Shown here: piece after piece, positions 7,995-15,166 of the stretch
How the letters are laid out: each line of letters opens with the position of its first letter
How positions within the stretch are numbered: the stretch's first letter is position 1
Assembly: GCA_036703315.1 (NCBI GenBank)
Contig: DATNPH010000233.1
Coordinates: 1 to 26,032, forward strand
Length of the DNA: 26,032 nucleotides
DNA from: DATNPH01 sp036703315
GTDB lineage: Bacteria > Cyanobacteriota > Cyanobacteriia > Cyanobacteriales > Coleofasciculaceae
Reading direction: 5' to 3'
The notes under the pieces: model-generated
Databases searched by the model: none
What the model was told of the DNA's origin: nothing
Seen by the model: only the letters and a program-made list of their open reading frames with translations
Program-made: the position numbers and the translations under genes

Positions 7995-8022
7995 AAAAGT
8001 CTGCCCTCCTCTAGGCTTTTTT
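7995..8022 (+). terminator. Terminator of cobO
   Basis: The arms AAAAGTCT (7995-8002) and AGGCTTTT (8013-8020) form an 8-bp stem with one G-U pair, ending in a run of six T. It lies 30 bases after the cobO stop. Confidence 0.55.
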
Positions 8023-8126
8023 ACCGAAACAGCGTCTCGAAAGTTAAGAGGAAAAAGGCGAATTCATGGGGTACTACTTTTTCCTTTTTCTTTCTGGAAG
8101 CTGATCGGCGACTTATTTTCTGTTCC

Positions 8127-9101
8127 CTAAGGGTTGCTCCGGCAGGAATTGAGGATTTTCTTGTCGTTATCGCTAATCTGACTAATCGGCTGATACCCGT
8201 CCAGTTGAACTGTGTGAGGATAAGTGAGCGAGTCGTAGGTGTTTTCAAGGTTGATCGACCCACCAACGGCGGCAATATGCGCTGGCTGCGCACGCGCGAT
8301 CGTGTGAGAAACTGCCGTTTGATCGTAAGCATTGGCAACGGTCAGATTCATTTGCCTTGAATCAAGGGTGCCAGAAAAACAGCTGTATTCGGAGTTAGGC
8401 AGATAAAGCGCACCAAAAACTTTACCCTGATGGGCTTCAAATACTAAATACTCTTTGCCCGTTTGCCCCGGTTGTGGCGACTTACCGTAGAGGTACATAC
8501 CATCAGGGATTACGGCATCTGAAGTTGGCGCTTGCGCGATAGTTCCTTTATGAGCCGCCTGTGCCTGACGCATCCACTTGGCTGACGGCATCGCACTAGC
8601 TACAGAATCAACGGTTTTGCCTGGCTTGTGAGAAGCTGCTACTTTCTGAGGAGGTGCTGGCTTCAAGGCTGGTGCCACTGTGGGCAAATCAACGGCTGGT
8701 TCTTCTTGCTGTTGAGGAGCATCGCTTTCCCAACGGGGTGCAGCTGAAGTGGAATCAAGTGTCAGCTCTTGCTGTTGAGGGGCTGCTTGGGAGACAGTTG
8801 GTGTAACCGAAGTAGAATCAATCGTTAGATTTTGCTGCTCAGGCGTGAGTGTCGGCGAGATTGAGGCAGTTGTAGTGGAATTAACCTCTAGCTCTTGTTG
8901 TTGCAGCACAGGAATCGGCAAAGCTGAGGCAGCTACAGGGGACTTAGCTGTCTGCTTTTGCTTCTGAGGTGCTGCTGCCTGCAACGTTGATACAGTCGCT
9001 ACTAAGCCAGCCGCCACCAGTAACCCAGCTAGCGGCAATTGCCAACGATTGAGCATCCAACGTTCTGAGGAAAAGAACTCATTTAATCGGTTAATCACCA
9101 C
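8127..9101 (-). CDS. Membrane-anchored or exported protein with Gln/Ser/Thr/Pro-rich repeats, unknown function
   Basis: The 324-residue protein is not recognised. It starts at GTG 9101, with GGAG eight bases upstream. One hydrophobic segment (about residues 21-43, LPLAGLLVAAGLVATVSTLQAA) follows a basic N-terminus, so the rest should be outside the cytoplasm, either anchored or released by cleavage after AAA. Residues 44-185 are low-complexity with imperfect repeats of a QQQELTLDSTSAAP type (about four copies, residues 65-135). Residues 195-324 form a compact domain beginning DGMYLYGKSPQPGQTGKEYLVFEA, with two Cys residues (CFSG and the near-terminal NSCRSNP) that could pair. A role at the cell surface or periplasm is inference only. 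Confidence 0.7.
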   Translation of the reverse strand: MVINRLNEFFSSERWMLNRWQLPLAGLLVAAGLVATVSTLQAAAPQKQKQTAKSPVAASALPIPVLQQQELEVNSTTTASISPTLTPEQQNLTIDSTSVTPTVSQAAPQQQELTLDSTSAAPRWESDAPQQQEEPAVDLPTVAPALKPAPPQKVAASHKPGKTVDSVASAMPSAKWMRQAQAAHKGTIAQAPTSDAVIPDGMYLYGKSPQPGQTGKEYLVFEAHQGKVFGALYLPNSEYSCFSGTLDSRQMNLTVANAYDQTAVSHTIARAQPAHIAAVGGSINLENTYDSLTYPHTVQLDGYQPISQISDNDKKILNSCRSNP

Positions 9102-9488
9102 TGTGGTTACTCCCTTTGAAACAACTTCGAAACACCCTTGTAGAGAAAGGCAAAGAACACTAACACGAACCCTTTAAAAGCCAAAATCAACCAGGAACAC
9201 TTATTTTGAGCGAGAGCTAGGTTTTGTTAACTGACTCTAGTTATAAGCCTGAAGGATACTCTTGTTTGCTCTACCTCTGACCAATTTATTAACTGTCACA
9301 CTTTAGCTTTTGAAATCCTCTGCCAAAACTTTTTCCTACTCTGCTAATAAAGATAGCGAAAAAGCGGTTAGCGGCGATTCCCTCAAACGGGTGAGCCTTT
9401 GCTCCTCCAGTTGGATAGTTGCTTGGTTGATAAGAGATGACTTCAATAGCGAGAGTTTAGATTTCGCAAATCAGTTACAAATCTTCAT
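9102..9488. other. Gap between the exported-protein gene and the sigB terminator
   Basis: This stretch should hold the leftward promoter of the exported-protein gene, but no clear boxes were found. A 64-codon frame from a TTG at 9310 has no ribosome binding site and runs into the sigB terminator hairpin, so it is not called. Confidence 0.35.
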
Positions 9489-9523
9489 AAAAAAGAAGTG
9501 GTAACAAAAAACTGTTACCACTT
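9489..9523 (-). terminator. Terminator of the sigma factor gene
   Basis: A perfect 11-bp stem, AAGTGGTAACA (9496-9506) with TGTTACCACTT (9513-9523), has a 6-base loop. On the minus strand it is followed closely by six T (A run at 9489-9494). It sits 30 bases after the sigB stop. Confidence 0.82.
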
Positions 9524-9553
9524 TTACTTGTGCCCTATGGGTACTGTTACGTA

Positions 9554-10537
9554 TTAGCTGGCGATATACTCTTTAACGTTCGTATGGCGACGACGTAATT
9601 GTGCCAGCGCTTGGTGTTCTAACTGGCGCACCCGCTCACGGCTAAGGTTAAGGCGCTCTCCTACCTTTGCCAAAGATAGCTCGTTGCCATCTTCTAACCC
9701 AAAGCGCAGTGCTAAGACTTCGCGTTGCTGTGGAGTTAGTTCTGCCAGCAGATTATCCAAGTCTTGCCGCAGCGCCTCTTGAGTGGTGTAGTGCACAGGT
9801 GTTTCACCATGATCCTCTAGAAGATCCGATAGCTCAGTGTCCTGATTATCTCCAACCCGAACATCGAGAGAGATAGGCTGACGCGCAATGCTCAAATACT
9901 CCCGAATTAAAGCCGGTTCTAAATCCAGCTCCTGAGCAATCTCAGCAGCTGTGGCGTTGCGACCATACTTTTGAGACAGTTCGCGTTGGACTTTCTTGAT
10001 TTTGTTGAGCTTTTCGGTGATGTGGATGGGTAGGCGAATCGCACGAGCTTGCTGAGCTATAGCTCGGGTTATTGCCTGACGAATCCACCAGTAAGCGTAG
10101 GTCGAAAATTTGTAACCCCGTGTCGGGTCAAATTTCTCAACACCTCGCTCCAAGCCCAAGGTACCTTCCTGGATCAAGTCCAGAAATTCCATGTTGCGCT
10201 TCTGGTATTTCTTGGCGATCGCTACCACAAGGCGCAGATTCGCTTCGATCATCTTGCGCTTTGCCCGCGTTCCCTGATTTACAATTTTATTCAGTGTAGC
10301 TTCGTCAAGATTAACGTGATCTGCCCACTCTTTGGTCGTCGGTTCGTGCTGTAGCTTTTCAGCTAAAGCTTCTTTCGCCTCCAAGAGCGCCATCATGTGC
10401 TGCACTTGCTTACCATAGACAATCTCTTGCTCATGGGTCAGCAGAGGCACGCGACCAATCTCGTGCAGATAAGTACGAACCATATCTGCTGAGAAAGTGG
10501 GCTTGGTTGTCTTTGTTTTGGTGTTAACAGTGGGCAT
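9554..10537 (-). CDS. sigB: RNA polymerase group 2 sigma factor, SigB-like
   Basis: This non-essential relative of the primary sigma factor redirects RNA polymerase under stress or nutrient change. It has 327 residues from the ATG at 10537. The frame stays open to a GTG at 10611-10613, but the added 25 residues do not look like the family. Region 1.2 is FSADMVRTYLHEIGRVPLL (15-33). Region 2 spans RAKRKMIEANLRLVVAIAKK to FSTYAYWWIRQAITRAIAQQ (about 91-163). Region 3 begins near 170, and region 4 ends with the helix-turn-helix LAKVGERLNLSRERVRQLEHQ (about 289-309). The ending VKEYIAS and the N-terminus match cyanobacterial SigB best from memory; SigC is less likely and SigD/SigE unlikely. Confidence 0.9.
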   Translation of the reverse strand: MPTVNTKTKTTKPTFSADMVRTYLHEIGRVPLLTHEQEIVYGKQVQHMMALLEAKEALAEKLQHEPTTKEWADHVNLDEATLNKIVNQGTRAKRKMIEANLRLVVAIAKKYQKRNMEFLDLIQEGTLGLERGVEKFDPTRGYKFSTYAYWWIRQAITRAIAQQARAIRLPIHITEKLNKIKKVQRELSQKYGRNATAAEIAQELDLEPALIREYLSIARQPISLDVRVGDNQDTELSDLLEDHGETPVHYTTQEALRQDLDNLLAELTPQQREVLALRFGLEDGNELSLAKVGERLNLSRERVRQLEHQALAQLRRRHTNVKEYIAS

Positions 10538-10694
10538 TTGTGAGTGATGACTCCGTAAACAAGCAGTAGATTTGTCGCGGCTTTTGACCTCAAAAGCAAT
10601 TACCTTTCTCACCCTGAGGATATTTGCGCGATTTAGTCAGGTACATCTGGCAAAAGATGTATAGGCTACCTGCCTCTTTTAGTAGAAGCAGGGG

Positions 10695-10700
10695 ATTATA
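10695..10700 (-). promoter_or_regulatory. Candidate -10 box for sigB
   Basis: A perfect TATAAT on the minus strand lies 158 bases upstream of the sigB ATG. No convincing -35 box is found at the usual spacing, which is common for cyanobacterial stress promoters but leaves this weak. Confidence 0.3.
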
Positions 10701-11101
10701 GCATGAATATGAGTTGAAGCTGGATACTGAGGAAAGTCTCTCTTGGTTATTGCTGTAGCGTTCCCCAGCCTAGCTGCCCATGACTGGGAAATAAAGCAAG
10801 AACTCGTAACCAGTATGAGTTTGCTTTAACCCTATAGTATTACAGATATAGACGCCGGTAAAGAGGCAAAGGTTCATCATTGTCCTTGGCATGGCGATGG
10901 TGTCGCCTCATCAACGCAGTTACTACTCCTAATGACACCGATAGGATCGACCGGCTCGTATTACATCCTAAATACCATAATCGCCCAGTAAGCTGTGAAT
11001 GGACAGATACCCCTAAGCGAGATAACCGAACTCAATCAGGTCGTAATGTCTAGAAACTTAAAGTTTAGCTGAAAAGGACTGTACCTTGCTAGCCAATCTT
11101 G
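10701..11101. other. Divergent region between sigB and the SWIM gene, with a long hairpin
   Basis: This stretch has no supportable ORF. It contains an 11-bp hairpin with a two-base bulge: AAAGCAA/TTGCTTT (10793-10799 with 10821-10827) and inside it ACTC/GAGT (10802-10805 with 10817-10820). The hairpin is not followed by a T-tract, so it is more likely a leader or binding-site structure than a terminator. No tRNA-like cloverleaf was found. Confidence 0.4.
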
Positions 11102-12544
11102 ATGAGTCTGGAGACACTGCTTATGCTCCCAATTTGGACAACTGAACAGATTCTTGCCTTAGCACCAGATGCTAGTTCTGCCAAAAATGGTCAGGCGTTA
11201 GCGACGCTACGCAAGTGGAGCAACTTGGGGAATACTGAGCAAGTCCTCTGGGGGGAATGTCAGGGCAGTGGTAGCAAGCCTTACCAGGCACAGATTGACC
11301 TAACAGAAACGGGGTTTAAGTGCAGCTGTCCCAGTCGCAAATTTCCTTGTAAGCATGGGTTAGGTTTGTTTGTGCTGTTCGTGAGTCAGCCAGATGCATT
11401 TAGCGATAATACACCTCCAGAGTGGGTGAGCAACTGGATCAGTGCTCGTCACCAGAAACGAGAGAAAAAGACACAATTGGGTCAAGCGACTAATTCAGCA
11501 GCTCAAGCCAAGCGAGCTTCCCAACGAGAGGATAAAGTTACGGCGGGTGTGCAGGAATTGGAGCGCTGGTTGCGGGATTTGGTACGACAGGGCTTGGCAG
11601 CAATACAGACACAGCCTTATAGCTATTGGGATGCAGTCGCCGCACGCATGGTGGATGCTCAAGCACCAGGATTAGCACGTCAACTGCGAGAAATGGCGGG
11701 GATTCCCCACTCTGGCGAGGGTTGGCAAGAGCGCCTATTGGAGCGATTGGGAAGACTGCATCTTTTGATACAAGGGTTCCAACGCTTGGACACGTTACCG
11801 TCCGCGACTCAGGCAGACATTCGTACCTTGATGGGTTGGACGCAAAAGGAGGAGTTTTTGTCCTCATCAATTGTGCCCGATCGCGACCGGAGCGAGCAAG
11901 GAGCGTCAGCGACTCCGTTAGCGTTTGCGAAGCATGGTGAGCCAAGCGAGGCGAAGCGAGGCGAAGCTCAGGAGTTAGCCCGGCGGCTCGTTGCCGATCG
12001 CTGGAGTATTTTGGGTCAACGAGTCGAAGAACAAGACAATCTGCGTAGCCAACGCACTTGGTTACAAGGACAAGACACAGGTAAAGCCGCTTTAGTACTC
12101 AACTATGCCTATGGCAATCAACCTCTGGATACTAGCCTGATGCCAGGTACTGTCATTGAGGCTGAGTTAGGATTCTTTGAGAGCGCCTATCCCCTACGGG
12201 CACTCATCAAAATGCGACACACCCCACCCACTCCGTTGGGAGAAATGCCTGGAGAAGAAGCGATCCCAAAAGCTCTTTCCATCTACACCAATGCCCTAGC
12301 TTGTCAACCCTGGATCGAGCAATTTCCCCTCACTCTACAAGCCATCATTCCCCTACGACACAACAATGGCTGGGCAGTACGCGACTTGGCAGGATATCTA
12401 TTACCTCTTACCCCTCGTTTTGAACAGGGCTGGCAACTGTTAGCTCTCAGTGGTGGACATCCCATAAATGTGTTTGGAGAATGGAATGGCAAGGAGTTTC
12501 TTCCTTTGAGTGCCTTAACTGAAGGTAAGTTCATTGTCTTTTAG
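11102..12544 (+). CDS. SWIM zinc-finger protein (YehQ-like)
   Basis: The protein has about 480 residues. The SWIM motif CxCx6CxH is clear near residues 74-85 (KCSCPSRKFPCKHGLGL). SWIM fingers chelate zinc and mediate DNA or protein contacts. Upstream is a WTTEQILALAPDASSAKNGQ segment typical of this family, and downstream is a long helical region. Residues about 263-290 are encoded by a GC-rich palindromic repeat inserted in frame (see the repeat entry). The C-terminal third (IEAELGFFESAYPLRALIK onward) is conserved-looking. Starts at 11099 (TTG), 11102 (ATG) and 11123 (ATG) are possible. It is the first gene of the plus-strand AAA/VWA cluster and is inferred to be an accessory or substrate-binding member. 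Confidence 0.88.
   Translation: MSLETLLMLPIWTTEQILALAPDASSAKNGQALATLRKWSNLGNTEQVLWGECQGSGSKPYQAQIDLTETGFKCSCPSRKFPCKHGLGLFVLFVSQPDAFSDNTPPEWVSNWISARHQKREKKTQLGQATNSAAQAKRASQREDKVTAGVQELERWLRDLVRQGLAAIQTQPYSYWDAVAARMVDAQAPGLARQLREMAGIPHSGEGWQERLLERLGRLHLLIQGFQRLDTLPSATQADIRTLMGWTQKEEFLSSSIVPDRDRSEQGASATPLAFAKHGEPSEAKRGEAQELARRLVADRWSILGQRVEEQDNLRSQRTWLQGQDTGKAALVLNYAYGNQPLDTSLMPGTVIEAELGFFESAYPLRALIKMRHTPPTPLGEMPGEEAIPKALSIYTNALACQPWIEQFPLTLQAIIPLRHNNGWAVRDLAGYLLPLTPRFEQGWQLLALSGGHPINVFGEWNGKEFLPLSALTEGKFIVF
11889..11969 (+). repeat. GC-rich dispersed palindromic repeat inserted in frame in the SWIM gene
   Basis: The stretch is dense in the words GCGTCAGCGACTCC, GTTAGCGTTTGCGAAGC and a 10-bp tandem AGCGAGGCGA (11945-11954, 11955-11964). 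Such strings are typical of short interspersed repeats of cyanobacteria. Its length keeps the reading frame open, adding about 27 polar residues (from DRDRSEQGASATPLAF to SEAKRGEAQ) to the protein. Confidence 0.55.
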
Positions 12545-12674
12545 GGCTAATAGCTACTTGCTAATTGCTAATATTTCATAGCTCATTAGACCTCTCAAAA
12601 AAAAGCCTCAAACTCTTTTTCTACTTGAACTGAAATCTAATTTATGAAGAGATCTATTGATTACGAATAGATGA

Positions 12675-12702
12675 CCATTAACCATTAACCATTAGCCATT
12701 CC
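12675..12702 (+). repeat. STRR-like heptamer repeat
   Basis: Four tandem heptamers CCATTAA, CCATTAA, CCATTAG, CCATTCC lie in the gap before the DUF5691 gene. Heptameric short tandemly repeated repetitive sequences of this kind are known from filamentous cyanobacteria. Confidence 0.6.
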
Positions 12703-12713
12703 CTATTCTCAAA

Positions 12714-14249
12714 ATGTGGCAAGAAGTTATAACAGTAGCTCTGGTGGGTACACAGAGGCGATCGCTTACTCTCGCACCCTCAAATGGTCAACTGGGCGAT
12801 CTACTCTCCCGCTTGAATAATTCTGACCCAGAGGAGGCTCTTCTGAGTGCAGTGTCCGCAATTTCTCTCTATCAACAAGCAGGACAGCTGCCAGTAAAGG
12901 ATAACCAACCTTTGCCAGAACCTTGTCAACCCGATCAGTTAGTTTCCTGTAGCACCCGCGCTGGTCAACATCTGAGGCTAATGTTGCTCAAGGAAAGGGA
13001 AAAAGTCCTGCCAGAGTGGTTAGCTGCCGCTGCCAAAGCCGGAAAACGTGTCCCAGAGAATTGCTTACCCGGACTATTAGAATTGGGGCGTAACTCAGGC
13101 CAACTCCGCTCTGCCATACTACCTGTTTTAGGAAAGCGAGGACTTTGGTTAGCGGCACAAAACCCTGATTGGGACTATGTGGTTAGTGAAGACATCGAGT
13201 TAACCTGGACAACGGGTAGCCGTGTAGCACGGCAACTGCTGTTACAACAACTTCGCTCTAAAAACCCATCCGCAGCACGGGAACGACTAGCAGCTGTTTG
13301 GGATCAAGAAAAGTCTGAGGAGCGAATAGCTTTTCTGGAAACGTTTCAGACTGGCTTGAGTATAGATGATGAGCCATTTTTAGAAGCCGCACTGGATGAC
13401 CGACGTAAAGAGGTTCGCTGCAAAGCGGCTGAGTTTTTGGCACACTTACCAGAGTCGCGCCTGTGTCAGCAGATGGCTGAGCGAATCCGTACTGTATTAA
13501 TCCTCAAGGAAAAGCGAAATCGGCTGCACCTGGATTTCACTACACCAGAAGCAGCTGAGGAGGGACTGACTAGAGATGGCATTGACTCCAAACAGCCTCC
13601 TCACTTGCTGGGTGAAAATGCCTGGAGACTTTTACAAATGGTAGCCGCTACGCCACTCTCTGTCTGGTATCGCATCAATGGGGAACCGCCTTCAGAATGG
13701 ATACAAGCTGCCAAGCGCAGTGAGTGGGATAGAACCTTGGTCGAAGGGTGGGCAGTTGCTGCCCTACGACAACAGAATATTGAGTGGGCAGAAGTGTTGC
13801 TTTCGGTTCACGGTAATTTTAACGGCTATCTCATTACCCAAGACAAATTGATTCAGGGATTAATCGGCGTCCTTCCTCATGATCGGCGGAATGCCTTCTT
13901 TGTCAATCTGTTGCAGTCGAGTCCCGCGCCTTTTGATAGCAAACACCCAGCTTTCTCCCTCCTGTGTCGTTACCGTTATCCTTGGAGTGCAAAACTGAGT
14001 GGTGCTGTCATAGAGGGCATAAAGCGATACCTGAGCAATACCAAGAATTCTTACGATTGGTCTGTGCAATCAGCCATCAAAGACTTCGCTTGTTATATGA
14101 CACCTTCGCTAGCTCCTGAGCTATCCGCTAGCTTACCTGCTGTGGTGCCAAAGCAGTCTAGCTGGTCATCTTATTGGGCAGACGCGATCGAGGAACTTCT
14201 AGCATTACTAAATTTTCGCCAGGAAATGCTGAAAGAGCTTGAGAATTAA
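12714..14249 (+). CDS. DUF5691 family protein
   Basis: The 511-residue soluble protein has no known catalytic motif. It starts with WQEVITVALVGTQRRSL, the characteristic opening of DUF5691 proteins as I recall them. It is rich in helical, repeat-like segments, including EAALDDRRKEVRCKAAEFLAHLPES, which reads like a HEAT/PBS-lyase-type repeat near residues 220-245. Scaffold or binding duty is therefore likely. It lies 170 bases downstream of the SWIM gene and six bases upstream of the DUF218 gene. In other genomes DUF5691 proteins often accompany SWIM, MoxR-AAA, DUF5682 and VWA genes, as here. The start ATG at 12714 has no strong ribosome binding site. Confidence 0.82.
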   Translation: MWQEVITVALVGTQRRSLTLAPSNGQLGDLLSRLNNSDPEEALLSAVSAISLYQQAGQLPVKDNQPLPEPCQPDQLVSCSTRAGQHLRLMLLKEREKVLPEWLAAAAKAGKRVPENCLPGLLELGRNSGQLRSAILPVLGKRGLWLAAQNPDWDYVVSEDIELTWTTGSRVARQLLLQQLRSKNPSAARERLAAVWDQEKSEERIAFLETFQTGLSIDDEPFLEAALDDRRKEVRCKAAEFLAHLPESRLCQQMAERIRTVLILKEKRNRLHLDFTTPEAAEEGLTRDGIDSKQPPHLLGENAWRLLQMVAATPLSVWYRINGEPPSEWIQAAKRSEWDRTLVEGWAVAALRQQNIEWAEVLLSVHGNFNGYLITQDKLIQGLIGVLPHDRRNAFFVNLLQSSPAPFDSKHPAFSLLCRYRYPWSAKLSGAVIEGIKRYLSNTKNSYDWSVQSAIKDFACYMTPSLAPELSASLPAVVPKQSSWSSYWADAIEELLALLNFRQEMLKELEN

Positions 14250-14255
14250 CTTCTT

Positions 14256-14897
14256 ATGAAGCCAGTAAAAGCACTGTTGAAAACTAAGCAATTGCAAACA
14301 ATACTCTCTAAAGTTGCAGTTATCGTATTACTTACTGCAATTCTGATAATTGGATATATAGCCGTGACTATCTATTTTTACAATTTTAATCAAACACCCG
14401 TTCAAGCAGATGCAGCCATTGTTCTGGGAGCAGAAGTTTGGGGAGAAGAACCTTCACCCGTGTTTAGAGAACGTATCAATCATGGGATTAATCTCTATAA
14501 AGATGATAGGGTTAACAAGATTATCTTTACGGGTGGTCAAGGTGATGATCATGCGATCGCAGAGGCAGTTGTTGCTAAAAACTATGCAATAAAGAAGGGG
14601 ATTGTAGAAAGAGACATTTTAGTTGAGACTCAATCAAGAACAACCTATCAAAATCTTTATTATGCTAAACGAGTCGTACAAAACTCAAATTTAAGAAAGT
14701 TTTTAATTGTGAGTGACCCTCTGCATATGAAACGGTCAGTTTTGATGGCAATAAATTTAGGATTGGATGCCTATCCATCTCCAACACCTACTACGAGATA
14801 TAAAAGTCTGAAAAGTAAAATGCAATTTCTTGGAAGAGAAACTTATTTTTATATTCACTACCAAGTGAGTCGTTTGCTGCCATCAACTTATGATTGA
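14256..14897 (+). CDS. YdcF/SanA/ElyC-like membrane protein (DUF218)
   Basis: The 213-residue protein has one N-terminal transmembrane helix (about residues 19-42, VAVIVLLTAILIIGYIAVTIY), which puts the rest probably outside the cytoplasm. The DUF218 core follows: ADAAIVLGAEVWGEEPSPVFRERI, then KIIFTGGQGDDHAIAEA, then ETQSRTTYQNLYYAKRVV and FLIVSDPLHMKRS. SanA and ElyC relatives affect envelope integrity and vancomycin sensitivity; the reaction is not known. The gene is more AT-rich than its neighbours and starts only six bases after the DUF5691 stop. It is not a usual member of the AAA/VWA cluster, so it may be a later insertion using the same transcript. Confidence 0.88.
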   Translation: MKPVKALLKTKQLQTILSKVAVIVLLTAILIIGYIAVTIYFYNFNQTPVQADAAIVLGAEVWGEEPSPVFRERINHGINLYKDDRVNKIIFTGGQGDDHAIAEAVVAKNYAIKKGIVERDILVETQSRTTYQNLYYAKRVVQNSNLRKFLIVSDPLHMKRSVLMAINLGLDAYPSPTPTTRYKSLKSKMQFLGRETYFYIHYQVSRLLPSTYD

Positions 14898-15004
14898 TAG
14901 CCTTTTCCTTGTGGTTTCATAGCTACTTTGTTACGGATTAACTGACTGATATTGATAAACTCATATCTCACATCTTGCACCATTCTCACTAAGTAAGCAA
15001 ACCC

Positions 15005-15054
15005 GCCCGGAACTCAAGTTCCGGGCTAATAGCTTAAGTCCATTAAAATGGACT
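15005..15054. repeat. Double-hairpin dispersed repeat
   Basis: Two perfect stem-loops lie side by side. GCCCGGAACT (15005-15014) pairs with AGTTCCGGGC (15017-15026), and AGTCCATT (15037-15044) pairs with AATGGACT (15047-15054). I recall this pair of linked palindromes as a recurrent intergenic element of cyanobacterial genomes, possibly a small non-autonomous mobile element. It lies between the DUF218 and AAA genes. Confidence 0.55.
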
Positions 15055-15166
15055 GAATTTCATGTCTAGTTGAGGTTTGGTCCTCTACCCTGCGGGAATG
15101 CTGCGCGAACAGATCTCTCAGCATTCAAAACTTAACCTATACACTCAAGTCAAAAGCCGAATTTCC

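Noticed and set aside
7980..8360. 126-codon plus frame between cobO and the exported-protein gene
   Set aside because: It runs through the cobO terminator and overlaps the 3' end of the opposite gene; no ribosome binding site or domain.
9310..9504. 64-codon plus frame before the sigB terminator
   Set aside because: It has a TTG start without a ribosome binding site, low-complexity composition, and its end falls in the sigB terminator hairpin.
10613..11098. tRNA or other known small RNA in the sigB-SWIM gap
   Set aside because: No cloverleaf with a GTTCRA T-loop, and no Yfr1- or 6S-like signature was recognised; only isolated hairpins.
11538..11945. 135-codon minus and 104-codon plus frames inside the SWIM gene
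   Set aside because: Both overlap the coding SWIM frame and owe their length to the GC-rich repeat; no homology or ribosome binding site is visible.
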